Source of the DNA: Flavobacterium suncheonense GH29-5 = DSM 17707
GTDB lineage: Bacteria > Bacteroidota > Bacteroidia > Flavobacteriales > Flavobacteriaceae
Assembly (NCBI RefSeq): GCF_000430025.1
Contig: NZ_AUCZ01000004.1
Location: forward strand, 124,001 to 188,000
DNA: 64,000 nucleotides
Direction: 5' to 3'
Below the pieces are notes generated by a model that saw nothing but the letters and a program-made list of their open reading frames with translations, made no database searches and was not told the origin of the DNA. Below, piece by piece: positions 28,635 to 36,938 of the stretch. Position 1 is the stretch's first letter; each line of letters begins with the position of its first letter. The position numbers were made by a program, and so were the translations under genes.

Positions 28635-29567
28635 ATGCAAGACGGAATTTACGCAAAATTCAATACTTCAAAAGGAGTGATTTTGGTGAAATTAACTCAT
28701 GATAAAACCCCGGGAACAGTCGGAAACTTTGTTGGTCTGGCCGAAGGGAAACTGGAAAACGATGTAAAACCGCAAGGGAAACCGTACTACGACGGACTGA
28801 AATTTCACCGTGTAATTCCGGATTTCATGATTCAGGGCGGATGTCCTTTGGGAAGCGGCGTTGGCGGCCCGGGATATCAGTTTGACGATGAGTTTCACCC
28901 GGAATTAAGACACAACGGGCCGGGAGTATTGTCTATGGCGAATGCAGGACCTGGTACGAACGGTTCTCAATTTTTCATCACACACGTTGAAACGGCCTGG
29001 TTGGACAACAAACACACGGTTTTTGGTCATGTTGTGGAAGGACAGGATGTGGTGGATGCCATTGCTCAGGGCGATACGATTGAATCTGTTGAAATCGTAA
29101 GAGTAGGTGAGGAAGCTCAAAAATGGAACGCTGTTGAAGCTTTCAGAACTTTCGAAGGTTCAAGAGAAAAGCGTATGGCAGAACAGAAAAGATTAGCGGA
29201 AGAAGCTTTAGAAAAATTAGCAGCCGGTTTCAAGAAAACAGAAAGCGGTCTGCGTTACCAAATCATCCAGAAAGGAAACGGTAAACAGGCAGAAAAAGGT
29301 AAAACGGTTTCCGTACACTACCAAGGTGCTTTAGACAACGGAATGGTTTTCGATTCCTCTTACAAAAGAAAACAACCGATTGAATTCCCGTTAGGAAAAG
29401 GCCACGTAATTGAAGGCTGGGACGAAGGTATCGCGTTGTTGCAAGTTGGTGATAAAGCGCGTTTCGTGATTCCTTCTTATTTAGGATACGGATCTCGCGG
29501 TGCGGGTGGTGTGATTCCGCCGGATGCAACCTTAATTTTCGATGTGGAACTGATGGACGTGAAGTAA
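28635..29567 (+). CDS. Dual-family peptidyl-prolyl isomerase: cyclophilin-FKBP fusion
   Basis: Two unrelated prolyl isomerases are fused in this 310-residue cytosolic protein. Residues ~1-160 are a cyclophilin with [13 protein letters not shown] (catalytic Arg in HRV), GTNGSQFFI and a tryptophan in [13 protein letters not shown] charged helical linker follows (~168-200, [19 protein letters not shown]). Residues ~203-310 are an FKBP with [26 protein letters not shown] and [23 protein letters not shown]. Such CFBP-type dual immunophilins have been described in Flavobacteria. The protein has no signal peptide, so it folds cytosolic clients. Confidence 0.94.
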   Translation: MQDGIYAKFNTSKGVILVKLTHDKTPGTVGNFVGLAEGKLENDVKPQGKPYYDGLKFHRVIPDFMIQGGCPLGSGVGGPGYQFDDEFHPELRHNGPGVLSMANAGPGTNGSQFFITHVETAWLDNKHTVFGHVVEGQDVVDAIAQGDTIESVEIVRVGEEAQKWNAVEAFRTFEGSREKRMAEQKRLAEEALEKLAAGFKKTESGLRYQIIQKGNGKQAEKGKTVSVHYQGALDNGMVFDSSYKRKQPIEFPLGKGHVIEGWDEGIALLQVGDKARFVIPSYLGYGSRGAGGVIPPDATLIFDVELMDVK

Positions 29568-29588
29568 TCCGAAATATTCTTAAAAATG

Positions 29589-29619
29589 GAAAGCTCTCTT
29601 TTTCGGAGAGCTTTTTTTA
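29589..29619 (+). terminator. Intrinsic terminator of the cyclophilin-FKBP gene
   Basis: AAGCTCTC and GAGAGCTT pair around TTTTTCG, followed by a run of seven Ts. Confidence 0.88.
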
Positions 29620-29649
29620 TTAGATTTACTGTCTAAAACCAATTGAATT

Positions 29650-29943
29650 ATGAAAGTAAAACTGTTTGGGTTAGCTATTGCCTCCCTTTTAATGTATTCC
29701 TGTGCTTCCAAAAAGGTGGCACAAAACACAACTGAAGCAGCTAAAACAATTGAATTAACTGCAATACAGCAACACGGAAAAGGATTATACGAACAAAACT
29801 GTGCAAAATGCCATAAATTGTTCGAACCTTCCAAACACAATGCCGAAGAGTGGAAAGTTACTTTGGGCAGAATGCAGAAGAAAGCTAAAATTTCTGATGA
29901 AGATACTGCAAGTATTTACGGCTACCTTACTGCAGGAATGTAG
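29650..29943 (+). CDS. Lipid-anchored monoheme cytochrome c
   Basis: The 97-residue protein has a lipobox (MYSC, Cys18) and one heme c motif, CAKCH, at residues 51-55. Met75 (LGRMQKK) is a plausible distal ligand. At under 80 mature residues it is a minimal class I-type cytochrome c, expected in the periplasm and tethered to a membrane by its lipid. It stands alone between terminators, so its electron partner cannot be inferred from neighbours. Confidence 0.88.
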   Translation: MKVKLFGLAIASLLMYSCASKKVAQNTTEAAKTIELTAIQQHGKGLYEQNCAKCHKLFEPSKHNAEEWKVTLGRMQKKAKISDEDTASIYGYLTAGM

Positions 29944-29964
29944 TCAAAAAAAATATAAATTGCG

Positions 29965-29991
29965 GAAAAGCTCTCATTTGGGAGTTTTTTT
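29965..29991 (+). terminator. Weak intrinsic terminator after the cytochrome c gene
   Basis: CTCTC and GGGAG pair (one G-T pair) around ATTT within AAAAG..TTTTTTT, 28 bases after the stop. Confidence 0.6.
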
Positions 29992-30030
29992 ATTGAAATA
30001 GATTATTTTTGAGGATTCAATTTTGAAAGG

Positions 30031-30558
30031 ATGAGGTTTTTAGTTTTTCTGTCACTTTTGTTTTCATTGTCCGTGAAATCTCAAATCACCACCATGCACT
30101 GCGGTTATGACTTTACGTCGTATCTGGTTTTGGATGTACACGAAGACGGAAAGAAAGAGAATGTCAAAGGGTTAAAAATCACCGTGGTGGATAGTACCGG
30201 GAATGATGTTATCAATATCAACAATGTCTACAGCTGGAACAACAGTAACCAACCGCTGCAGTTTTCCTTAAACTATCAGATAGACGAAAAAGGCGATAAA
30301 ATAACGGCTGAAAATCTCAAAGCGCGATGGTTTTTTCCGTATGCCAAGGATAATTACCTGCTTTCGGTAGCCAATACGTTTCCCGCCGACGATTTTCGCT
30401 TAAAAATCGAAGATCCGAATAAGAAATTCAAAACACAATTCGTACAACTTTATGCCTTTAATATGTATGTTTTGTGTGCGAGTCAGAGTGAAAAAGCCGT
30501 TCAGTTTGGCAAAAAACAAAACCGTCCGATCGACATCGTGCTGGAAAAAAACAAATAA
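30031..30558 (+). CDS. Secreted protein of unknown function
   Basis: I do not recognise this 175-residue protein. It has a signal peptide (MRFLVFLSLLFSLSVKSQ). The beta-rich mature part contains LVLDVHEDGKKENVKGLKITVVD, reminiscent of a small carboxypeptidase-regulatory-like or transthyretin-like strand set, and ends in a basic stretch. It shows no catalytic motif and stands alone between two terminators. Confidence 0.72.
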   Translation: MRFLVFLSLLFSLSVKSQITTMHCGYDFTSYLVLDVHEDGKKENVKGLKITVVDSTGNDVININNVYSWNNSNQPLQFSLNYQIDEKGDKITAENLKARWFFPYAKDNYLLSVANTFPADDFRLKIEDPNKKFKTQFVQLYAFNMYVLCASQSEKAVQFGKKQNRPIDIVLEKNK

Positions 30559-30590
30559 AAAAACACCGTCATTACAGATGAGGTGTTTCA
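30558..30590. terminator. Bidirectional terminator between the secreted protein and the Rnk-like gene
   Basis: AAACACC and GGTGTTT pair with an inner TCAT/ATGA stem. The plus strand has an A-run before it and the minus strand a T-run after it. Confidence 0.78.
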
Positions 30591-30597
30591 CTTTGCA

Positions 30598-30987
30598 TTA
30601 ATTTTCAGATTCATTTTTAACGGAAATTACCTTAAAAGTTTTGGTTCCGGCCGGTAATTCCCAGTCAATCTGGTCGTTTTCCTTAAATCCGATGATAGCA
30701 ATGCTTAGCGGTGCTAAAACGGAAATTTTGTTTTCCCTTACGTTGGCCATCGAAGGCAGTACAATTTGAAACGTTACTTTTCGTTTCGCGGAAAGATCTT
30801 CAACCGTAACTTTCGAGTTCAGTCGGATAAAATTTTCATCGTCCGCTTGGTCTTTTACCACAATACCCCGTTCGAGTTCGGCATTTAAAAGCATGATGTC
30901 TTTGGAATTAACGGCATTGACGCTGTTTTTTACCATTTCTTTCAGTAAATGATGTTCGGTTTTTAAAAAAATCGGAATTGGTTTCAT
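30598..30987 (-). CDS. Rnk/GreA C-terminal domain protein
   Basis: This 129-residue protein consists of a short helical N-terminus and a GreA/GreB C-terminal (FKBP-like) domain, seen in LNSKVTVEDLSAKRKVTFQIVLP, ISVLAPLSIAIIGFKENDQIDWELPAG and the final FKVISVK strand. It lacks the long coiled coil that inserts into RNA polymerase in GreA, so it resembles Rnk-type regulators that bind polymerase without cleavage activity. A 344-base structured gap precedes it. Confidence 0.85.
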   Translation of the reverse strand: MKPIPIFLKTEHHLLKEMVKNSVNAVNSKDIMLLNAELERGIVVKDQADDENFIRLNSKVTVEDLSAKRKVTFQIVLPSMANVRENKISVLAPLSIAIIGFKENDQIDWELPAGTKTFKVISVKNESEN

Positions 30988-31024
30988 ACGCTATTAATTA
31001 AAGTTGATAGATTTCGAACAAATC

Positions 31025-31061
31025 AGCTGTTTTGAGGTACCAAAAGTTTGTCAAAACAGCT
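31025..31061. repeat. Perfect 10-base inverted repeat upstream of the Rnk-like gene
   Basis: AGCTGTTTTG and CAAAACAGCT are separated by 17 bases. They lie 38-74 bases upstream of the Rnk-like ATG, where an operator or a leader hairpin would sit. The left arm can alternatively pair through TTGAGGTAC with 31094-31102, so two mutually exclusive folds exist. Confidence 0.7.
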
Positions 31062-31144
31062 TTTGATGCCATAATTATAAAATGTTAGGGAGCGTACCTC
31101 AAAAAGAAGCTGCTTGGTTAGAAAAATAGATTTTGAATTTTCGT

Positions 31145-31189
31145 GAAAAAATCCTCCGTCCGAGAAAAAAATATAAAGTTAGACGGAGG
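31145..31189 (-). terminator. Intrinsic terminator downstream of the thioredoxin-fold gene
   Basis: On the minus strand CCTCCGTC pairs with GACGGAGG across a 21-base loop and is followed by ATTTTTT. It lies about 145 bases after the stop at 31332, so the transcript would carry a long structured 3' end, or a separate small RNA ends here. Confidence 0.8.
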
Positions 31190-31331
31190 CCTGATTGATG
31201 AAGGCCTTGTTGTGTGAAAACAGCACAATAAGCCTGCATTTGCTGCAAGCTACAGAGGAAAAGTATGTGCCGGTATGATTCAAGTTTTGTACGATTTGGT
31301 GTTTCAAATTTAGAAAAAGAAAAGCGAACGG

Positions 31332-31895
31332 TCAAGAATTTAACTTCCATTTAATATTACAGCCGATACTCGGTTTTTGTTCCGCATTGATGCTTCGGTT
31401 GTAAATTACACCGTCAATGGCGCTGCGCAAATCACTGCCGCTTACCGGGATTCCGTTTCCGGGACGGCTGTCGTCCAGTTGTCCTCTGTAAACCAGTTTG
31501 TCAAGATTGTCAAAAAGGTAAAAATCCGGTGTACAGGCGGCGTCGTAGGCTTTGGCCACTTCCTGCGTTTCATCGTACAGATACGGAAATTCAAAATGAT
31601 GCCCTAAGGCGAAATCCTGCATGAGTTCCGGCGCGTCCTGAGGATAAGCGGTAACATCGTTACTTGAAATGGCGACAATACCCAATCCCTGAACGCGATA
31701 ATCGTTGGCAATGCGAACCACTTCTTCAATGACATGGTGTACAAACGGACAATGGTTGCAGATAAACATCACTAAAGTACCCTTTTTGCCTTTTAAATCC
31801 GCAAAGGAATAGGAGTAGGCAGAATTGGTGTCTTTCAGATAAAATTCCGGCGCAATAGTGCCTAACGGTAACATGTTGGAAGGTGTTCGAGCCAT
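31332..31895 (-). CDS. Thioredoxin-fold redoxin family protein
   Basis: The 187-residue cytosolic protein has the AhpC/TSA-type redoxin fold. It opens with LPLGTIAPEFYLKD and carries a redox motif CNHC (Cys46, Cys49) in VMFICNHCPFVHHV, then the peroxiredoxin-like VQGLGIVAISSNDV segment and the cis-proline region CTPDFYLFD with an extra cysteine. Proteins of this type are annotated only as thioredoxin family. Its downstream region is unusually structured. Substrate unknown. Confidence 0.88.
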   Translation of the reverse strand: MARTPSNMLPLGTIAPEFYLKDTNSAYSYSFADLKGKKGTLVMFICNHCPFVHHVIEEVVRIANDYRVQGLGIVAISSNDVTAYPQDAPELMQDFALGHHFEFPYLYDETQEVAKAYDAACTPDFYLFDNLDKLVYRGQLDDSRPGNGIPVSGSDLRSAIDGVIYNRSINAEQKPSIGCNIKWKLNS

Positions 31896-31976
31896 GATGA
31901 TTGCAAATTATGGTTAAAATTACTAAAAAAAATGAATTTTCTGACCGAATTTGTAATTTAGCCGAAAACCTTATGT

Positions 31977-32309
31977 ATGCTCACTTGGGAAGAATTTGAA
32001 AAAGTAGAAATGCGCGTGGGAACCATTATCGAAGTGCATGATTTCCCCGAAGCAAGAAAGCCGGCCTATCAGTTAACCATAGATTTTGGTGCAGCAATCG
32101 GTATCCGGAAATCGTCGGCACAAATAACGAAACGTTATCAAAAAGAGGAATTGGTAAACCGACAGATAATTGCGGTAGTGAATTTTCCGAAGAAACAAAT
32201 CGGTAAGTTTATGAGTGAATGTCTGGTGTTGGGCTCGGTTGGCGCAGATAACGACATCGTTTTGCTGGCTCCGGATTTTAAAGTGGAGAACGGTTTGCGG
32301 ATTGGTTGA
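31977..32309 (+). CDS. csaA: tRNA-binding protein CsaA
   Basis: CsaA is a 110-residue homodimer built on the EMAP/Trbp111 OB fold, with chaperone-like and tRNA-binding activity. The family segments FEKVEMRVGTIIEVHDFPEARKPAYQL, GIRKSSAQI, VVNFPKKQIGKFMSECLVLG and the final FKVENGLRIG are all present. A second, out-of-frame ATG lies 4 bases upstream. The gene is transcribed alone and ends at a strong bidirectional terminator. Confidence 0.94.
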   Translation: MLTWEEFEKVEMRVGTIIEVHDFPEARKPAYQLTIDFGAAIGIRKSSAQITKRYQKEELVNRQIIAVVNFPKKQIGKFMSECLVLGSVGADNDIVLLAPDFKVENGLRIG

Positions 32310-32341
32310 GTACAGCAGAAGAAAATATCACGGTAAGCCAT

Positions 32342-32376
32342 AAAAAAAGTCCAAAACAGGTTTTGGACTTTTTTTA
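32342..32376. terminator. Bidirectional terminator between csaA and the PUR-alpha gene
   Basis: AAAAAAAGTCCAAAA pairs perfectly with TTTTGGACTTTTTTT around CAGG. Confidence 0.92.
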
Positions 32377-32395
32377 TGTTTATTCTGACGGTTTA

Positions 32396-32770
32396 TTAAA
32401 TATCGTCAAAATCAATATCGGTGTAGCTTCCGCCGGCTTTAACTTCTTCCAGTTTTTCCGCGAAGAACTCTTTTTTGAAATCTTTTTGGTGTCTTTCCGA
32501 AATTACTTCTTCTCCTTTTTGGTTAAGAACGTATTCGGTCATTTCGGTTAAAATTTCCTGGAAAGCGGCAAAATCTTCTTTGTATAAATAGATTTTATGT
32601 TTTTTGAAGTGGAATGATCCGTCTTCTTCCGTAAATTTTTTGCTTTCAGTAATGGTAATGTAGTAATCGTCGGCTTTTGTAGCTCTCACATCGAAGAAAT
32701 ATGTTCTTCGTCCTGCTCTTAAAACTTTAGAAAAGATTTCCTCTTTTTCTAACATTTCATTTTCTCTCAT
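32396..32770 (-). CDS. DUF3276 / bacterial PUR-alpha nucleic-acid-binding protein
   Basis: The 124-residue protein has a single PUR repeat, the four-stranded whirly-type fold that binds single-stranded DNA or RNA. It is recognisable from KVLRAGRRTYFFDVRATKADDYYITITES and the following KKHKIYLYKEDFAAF helix. The C-terminus is acidic (SYTDIDFDDI). It is widespread in Bacteroidetes under the name DUF3276; its cellular role is not established. The gene is alone, convergent with csaA. Confidence 0.92.
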   Translation of the reverse strand: MRENEMLEKEEIFSKVLRAGRRTYFFDVRATKADDYYITITESKKFTEEDGSFHFKKHKIYLYKEDFAAFQEILTEMTEYVLNQKGEEVISERHQKDFKKEFFAEKLEEVKAGGSYTDIDFDDI

Positions 32771-32842
32771 AGTCCTTCTTTCAAAAATTAATTGTGTTAG
32801 GTGAAACCAAAAATCTAAAAAAAAACTGTAAAAACCAATAAT

Positions 32843-34591
32843 TTATTGTAATTCTTTTTCGGAAAGTTGCTTATAATACAATTCTTTGTAATAACCTTCC
32901 TGATTTACAAGCTGATAGTGAGAACCCTGCTGGATGATTTTTCCGTCGTCAAGAATTATAATCTGATCGGCGTTTTTGGCAGACGAAACCCGATGGCTTA
33001 CAATGATGGTCGTTTTGTCTTTGCAGAAATCTGTTAAATTGTTCAGGATAGCTTCTTCGGTTTCTGTGTCAACGGCTGATAAACAGTCGTCTAACAATAG
33101 GATAGGAGCGTTTTTAATCATCGCGCGGGCAATGGAAACCCGTTGCTTCTGTCCGCCGGAAAGCGTAATCCCGCGTTCACCCAAAACGGTATCGTACTGA
33201 TTTTTAAATTTGACAATATTCTTGTGAACCACAGCTTTTTTAGCGGCCTCCATTACTTCTTCGTCTGTAGCGTCTTCTTTGCCGAATTTGATGTTGTTTT
33301 TGATGGAATCCGAGAATAAAAATGCGTCCTGAGGCACAAATCCGATATGATCGCGCACATCATACAAGTTGAGGTCTTTGATGTTGGTATCGTCAATTTT
33401 TACCGCACCGTTTTCCACATCATACAAACGGCTGATTAAGGAAAGTATCGTCGATTTTCCCGAACCGGTTTTGCCCAAAATCGCCAGAGTTTCCCCTTTA
33501 TTGATTGTAAACGAAATGTTTTTCAGGGCTTCAATATGGGTGTCTTCATAAGTAAACGAAACATTTTCGAAGACAATTTTTCCGTTGATATCGGTTTTGG
33601 TTTCCACGGTATTCTGAATTTCCGGAACCACTTTCAGGAATTCGTTGATGCGTTTCTGAGAAGCTTCTGCTTCCTGAACCATGGAGGAAACCCACCCCAG
33701 TGACGCAACCGGCCAGGTTAACATGTTGATGTACAGAATAAATTCCGCAATTACACCAATGTCCGGAATCGAACCGTTGATGTACATCATGCCGCCCACG
33801 TAAATCACGACCAGATTGCTCAAACCAATCAGTAAAATCATGAACGGCCCAAACAATGACTGAACCCGGGCCAAATCAAGGTTTTTTGATTTACTTTCGT
33901 TAGACAAAGCGGTAAAATCGTTCTGTTTCTGACCTTCCAACGCATAGGCTTTGATTACGCGGATGCCCGAAAACATTTCCTGTGTGAAGGTTGAAAGTTT
34001 GGAAAGATTCTGCTGATAAGCCGTACTCCGCTTGTTGATTTCCGTACTGATTTTAAAAATACTGTACGCCAAAATCGGTAGCGGAAGTAAAGAATACAAA
34101 GTGAGTTTAGGCGAAACCAGATACATCTGAACCGTAACCACCGCAAAACGAATGAAAGTATTTATCGAATACATCACCGCCGGCCCTACATACTGACGCA
34201 CTTTCCCAACATCTTCACTGATGCGGTTCATTAGGTCTCCGGTGCGGTTTTGCTTGTAAAAATTCTGCGTCAGGCGTTCGTATTGCTGGAAAACCTCATT
34301 TTTTAAGTCGAATTCGATATGACGCGACATTACGATGAGGGTTTGTCGCATTAAAAAGGTTAAAAAACCGGCAATTAAAGTGGTGGCTAAAATGAGTAAA
34401 ATATTTTCGACCAAGGCTTTTTTAACCACTTCGACTGATAAATTGTTGTGCTCTAAAACTTTAATGGAATTTCCAACTAATTTTGGGGTATACAATGTAA
34501 AGAATTGCGCTACAATTGTAATCAAAATACCAAGCAGAAAACGGTATTTGTATTTGATGAAATATTTGTTTAAATATTGAAGTTCTTTCAT
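32843..34591 (-). CDS. ABC exporter half-transporter with degenerate catalytic residue
   Basis: This 582-residue protein has six transmembrane helices (~16-300) fused to an ATPase domain. Walker A GKTGSGKS is at 373-380, the signature LSGGQ at 477-481 and the H-loop His at 533. Walker B reads LLLDD, so the catalytic glutamate is replaced by Asp502. This E-to-D change is characteristic of the degenerate subunit of heterodimeric exporters such as TM287/288 and BmrCD. The half-transporter at 46206-47957 has the canonical Glu and a non-canonical signature, making it a candidate partner. Substrate unknown. Confidence 0.92.
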   Translation of the reverse strand: MKELQYLNKYFIKYKYRFLLGILITIVAQFFTLYTPKLVGNSIKVLEHNNLSVEVVKKALVENILLILATTLIAGFLTFLMRQTLIVMSRHIEFDLKNEVFQQYERLTQNFYKQNRTGDLMNRISEDVGKVRQYVGPAVMYSINTFIRFAVVTVQMYLVSPKLTLYSLLPLPILAYSIFKISTEINKRSTAYQQNLSKLSTFTQEMFSGIRVIKAYALEGQKQNDFTALSNESKSKNLDLARVQSLFGPFMILLIGLSNLVVIYVGGMMYINGSIPDIGVIAEFILYINMLTWPVASLGWVSSMVQEAEASQKRINEFLKVVPEIQNTVETKTDINGKIVFENVSFTYEDTHIEALKNISFTINKGETLAILGKTGSGKSTILSLISRLYDVENGAVKIDDTNIKDLNLYDVRDHIGFVPQDAFLFSDSIKNNIKFGKEDATDEEVMEAAKKAVVHKNIVKFKNQYDTVLGERGITLSGGQKQRVSIARAMIKNAPILLLDDCLSAVDTETEEAILNNLTDFCKDKTTIIVSHRVSSAKNADQIIILDDGKIIQQGSHYQLVNQEGYYKELYYKQLSEKELQ

Positions 34592-34736
34592 TGGTTTTAG
34601 AATATTTTAATAAAATCACTAATTATGTGTTAAAAAGATGATTTTTATTTAGTAAAAAGTCGTTTTTATTCTGAAAATAAATATTGAAAATAAATTAATT
34701 TTTCGCGATTATGCTGAAATATTCTGAATAAAATTG

Positions 34737-34744
34737 TAATTTTG
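34737..34744 (+). promoter_or_regulatory. -7 box for leucine dehydrogenase
   Basis: TAATTTTG matches TAnnTTTG exactly, 46 bases upstream of the ATG at 34791. Confidence 0.65.
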
Positions 34745-34790
34745 CATTCTGTTTTTGAATATAATTCAACCTATAAAAACATTTTACAAC

Positions 34791-35897
34791 ATGATAACAG
34801 AAGTTACAAACGCTAATGAGCTTCACAAAATCGACCCTGTTTTCGGTCAGGTTTCCTTTGATAATCATGAGCAAATCGTATTTTGTCACGACAAAGATAC
34901 TGGATTAAAAGCAATTATTGGAGTTCATAACACAGTTTTAGGACCTGCTTTGGGCGGTACGAGAATGTGGAAATATACAAACGAATGGGAAGCGTTAAAC
35001 GATGTTTTGCGTCTTTCAAGAGGGATGACTTTTAAATCGGCGATTTCAGGGTTGAACCTTGGAGGTGGTAAAGCGGTTATCATTGGAGATTCCAAAGTAG
35101 ACAAAACACCGGAAATGATTGCCAAATTCGGTCAGTTTGTAGATTCATTAAGCGGAAAATATATCACTGCTGAAGACGTCGGAACCACAACAGCCGACAT
35201 GGACTTAATCAAGAAATATACCAATCACGTAACCGGTATTTCCGAAGCTATCGGAGGTTCAGGAAATCCTTCTCCGGTAACTGCTTACGGGGTTTACATG
35301 GGAATGAAAGCCGCTGCGAAATATCAGTTTGGTTCGGATAATTTAGAAGGTAAAAAAGTATTGGTTCAGGGTATCGGTCACGTTGGGGAAACTTTGGTGG
35401 AACTAATCACTAAAGAAGATGCTTTGGTGCAGATTGCCGACATCAACGAAGCCCGTTTACAGGAAGTTGGCGCAAAATACGGTGCCAAAGTTTTCTCAGG
35501 AACAGATTTATACAGTGCTGATGTAGACATCTACGCGCCATGTGCGTTAGGAGCAACCATCAACGACGATACGATCGAAAAAATCAAAGCGAAAGTTATT
35601 GCCGGAGCTGCAAACAATCAATTAGCCGTAGAGCAAATCCACGGCGCAAGATTACAGGAAAGAGGTATTTTGTATGCACCGGATTTCTTAATCAACGCGG
35701 GTGGTATCATCAACGTTTACGGTGAAATTGCCGGTTACGGTAAAGAAGAAGCCATGCGCAGAACCCAAAATATCTACAACACGACGCTGGATATTTTCAA
35801 CTATGCCAAAGAAAACAACATCACTACACACCAGGCGGCTTTAAGAATGGCACAGGAGCGTATCGATGCAAGAAAAAAAGAAATCACCGGAAAGTAA
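34791..35897 (+). CDS. Leucine (Glu/Leu/Phe/Val) dehydrogenase
   Basis: This enzyme reversibly deaminates branched-chain amino acids with NAD+. The ATG at 34791 gives 368 residues; a TTG 36 bases upstream is only 10 bases past the -7 box and is rejected. The substrate and catalytic lysines are Lys82 (MTFKSA) and Lys94 (LGGGKAVI), matching Lys68 and Lys80 of Bacillus leucine dehydrogenase. The nucleotide-binding GIGHVGE motif is present, as is APCALGA. In Flavobacteria this enzyme feeds branched-chain fatty-acid precursors and amino-acid breakdown. Confidence 0.94.
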   Translation: MITEVTNANELHKIDPVFGQVSFDNHEQIVFCHDKDTGLKAIIGVHNTVLGPALGGTRMWKYTNEWEALNDVLRLSRGMTFKSAISGLNLGGGKAVIIGDSKVDKTPEMIAKFGQFVDSLSGKYITAEDVGTTTADMDLIKKYTNHVTGISEAIGGSGNPSPVTAYGVYMGMKAAAKYQFGSDNLEGKKVLVQGIGHVGETLVELITKEDALVQIADINEARLQEVGAKYGAKVFSGTDLYSADVDIYAPCALGATINDDTIEKIKAKVIAGAANNQLAVEQIHGARLQERGILYAPDFLINAGGIINVYGEIAGYGKEEAMRRTQNIYNTTLDIFNYAKENNITTHQAALRMAQERIDARKKEITGK

Positions 35898-35920
35898 TTT
35901 TCACAGTCAATAATATTTTA

Positions 35921-35928
35921 TAATTTTG
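35921..35928 (+). promoter_or_regulatory. -7 box for nusB
   Basis: TAATTTTG is a perfect match. The alternative TTG start at 35926 lies inside it, so the ATG at 35980 is the start. Confidence 0.65.
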
Positions 35929-35979
35929 CGGAGCGGAAGAGAATCTTTCGCTCCGTTAATTTTTAAAGTTCTTACCAAG

Positions 35980-36924
35980 ATGTTAAACAGAAGACATATC
36001 CGTTTGAAAGTGATGCAATCCATTTATGCCATGCATCAGAACAACTCCGATAATCTTGACAAGGAAGAAAAATTCCTGTTTCAGAGTATCGAAAACATTC
36101 AGGATTTATATCTGATTATGATTTCCGCTCTTGTGGAAATTCGTAAAGCCGAAGATGATTTCATCGATAAATCCAGTAAAAAACATCTTGCCACCAAAGA
36201 AGAACGCAATCCCAACAGAAAATTTATCAACAACCAGGTTTTATTGCTTTTAGACGAAAACAACTCGTTAAGCATGGCTTTGGAAGAGCGCAAAATCACC
36301 AACTGGAAAAACAATGACGATTACATCTTATTGCTGCTGGAGGAAATCAAAAACAGCAAACAGTATGAGCAGTACATGAGCAATACGGTGAATACTTTTG
36401 AAGAAGACAAACAGTTTGTGGTGGATATGTTTACCGAAATTATCGCGCCAAACGAAAAACTGTATGATTATCTGGAAGATTATAAATTAACCTGGGTAGA
36501 CGATATTCCGTTGGTGAATACCATGATTGCCAAGCAGCTGAAGCAAATTAAGTCGCCGGAGGAACGCTCTTTCTTCGTGCCGAAACTGTTTAAAGATGCC
36601 GATGATAAGGAATTCGTGTGCAATCTGTTCCGGAAAACTGTTTTAAACGATTCGGAATTAGGGAAGGAATTCATCGATAAAACACCCAACTGGGATGCGG
36701 ACAGAATTGCCGAATTGGACACGATAATTTTAAAAATGGCCATCTGTGAATTTTTGAAATTCCCGTCCATTCCGGTAAAAGTTACCATTAACGAATATTT
36801 AGAATTAGCCAAAGAATATTCTACCCCAAAAAGTAGTATTTTTATCAACGGAATTTTAGACAATCTGGTTAAGGAATTCCAAAAGGATAATAAAATGGTT
36901 AAAACCGGACGAGGTTTAATGTAA
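35980..36924 (+). CDS. nusB: Transcription antitermination factor NusB, long form
   Basis: NusB with NusE/S10 promotes antitermination of rRNA transcription. The chosen ATG gives MLNRRHIRLKVMQSIYAMHQ, the family's RNA-binding N-terminus. The protein has 314 residues, twice the ~140 of E. coli NusB. The canonical C-terminal half (WDADRIAELDTIILKMAICEFL..VTINEYLELAKEYSTPKSSIFINGILD) is at ~225-300, separated by a ~150-residue helical insertion. This long form is usual in Bacteroidetes. It is followed 14 bases later by the DUF1573 gene and then yajC, an arrangement commonly kept in Flavobacteria. Confidence 0.93.
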   Translation: MLNRRHIRLKVMQSIYAMHQNNSDNLDKEEKFLFQSIENIQDLYLIMISALVEIRKAEDDFIDKSSKKHLATKEERNPNRKFINNQVLLLLDENNSLSMALEERKITNWKNNDDYILLLLEEIKNSKQYEQYMSNTVNTFEEDKQFVVDMFTEIIAPNEKLYDYLEDYKLTWVDDIPLVNTMIAKQLKQIKSPEERSFFVPKLFKDADDKEFVCNLFRKTVLNDSELGKEFIDKTPNWDADRIAELDTIILKMAICEFLKFPSIPVKVTINEYLELAKEYSTPKSSIFINGILDNLVKEFQKDNKMVKTGRGLM

Positions 36925-36938
36925 TTAAATAAAAAAGT

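Larger units (their letters stand above)
30988..31331. other. 344-base non-coding stretch rich in inverted repeats
   Basis: No credible gene lies here. The stretch holds a perfect 10-base inverted repeat (31025-31034 with 31052-31061), an overlapping 9-base inverted repeat TTGAGGTAC/GTACCTCAA (31032-31040 with 31094-31102), and, further on, four consecutive small stem-loops from 31153 to 31250. The last of these on the minus strand is a T-tailed terminator. It is the downstream region of the thioredoxin-fold gene and the upstream region of the Rnk-like gene. Confidence 0.75.

Noticed and set aside
31178-31250. Integron attC-like site (GTTAGAC core with stem-loops)
   Set aside because: Only one core box matches GTTRRRY; no partner RYYYAAC box at proper spacing, no integrase and no cassette-like genes nearby.
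31099-31350. 83-residue minus-strand open frame in the structured gap
   Set aside because: Its translation runs through the stem-loops and the terminator, starts within the preceding gene's codons and shows no protein-like composition. Structure, not coding, explains the region.
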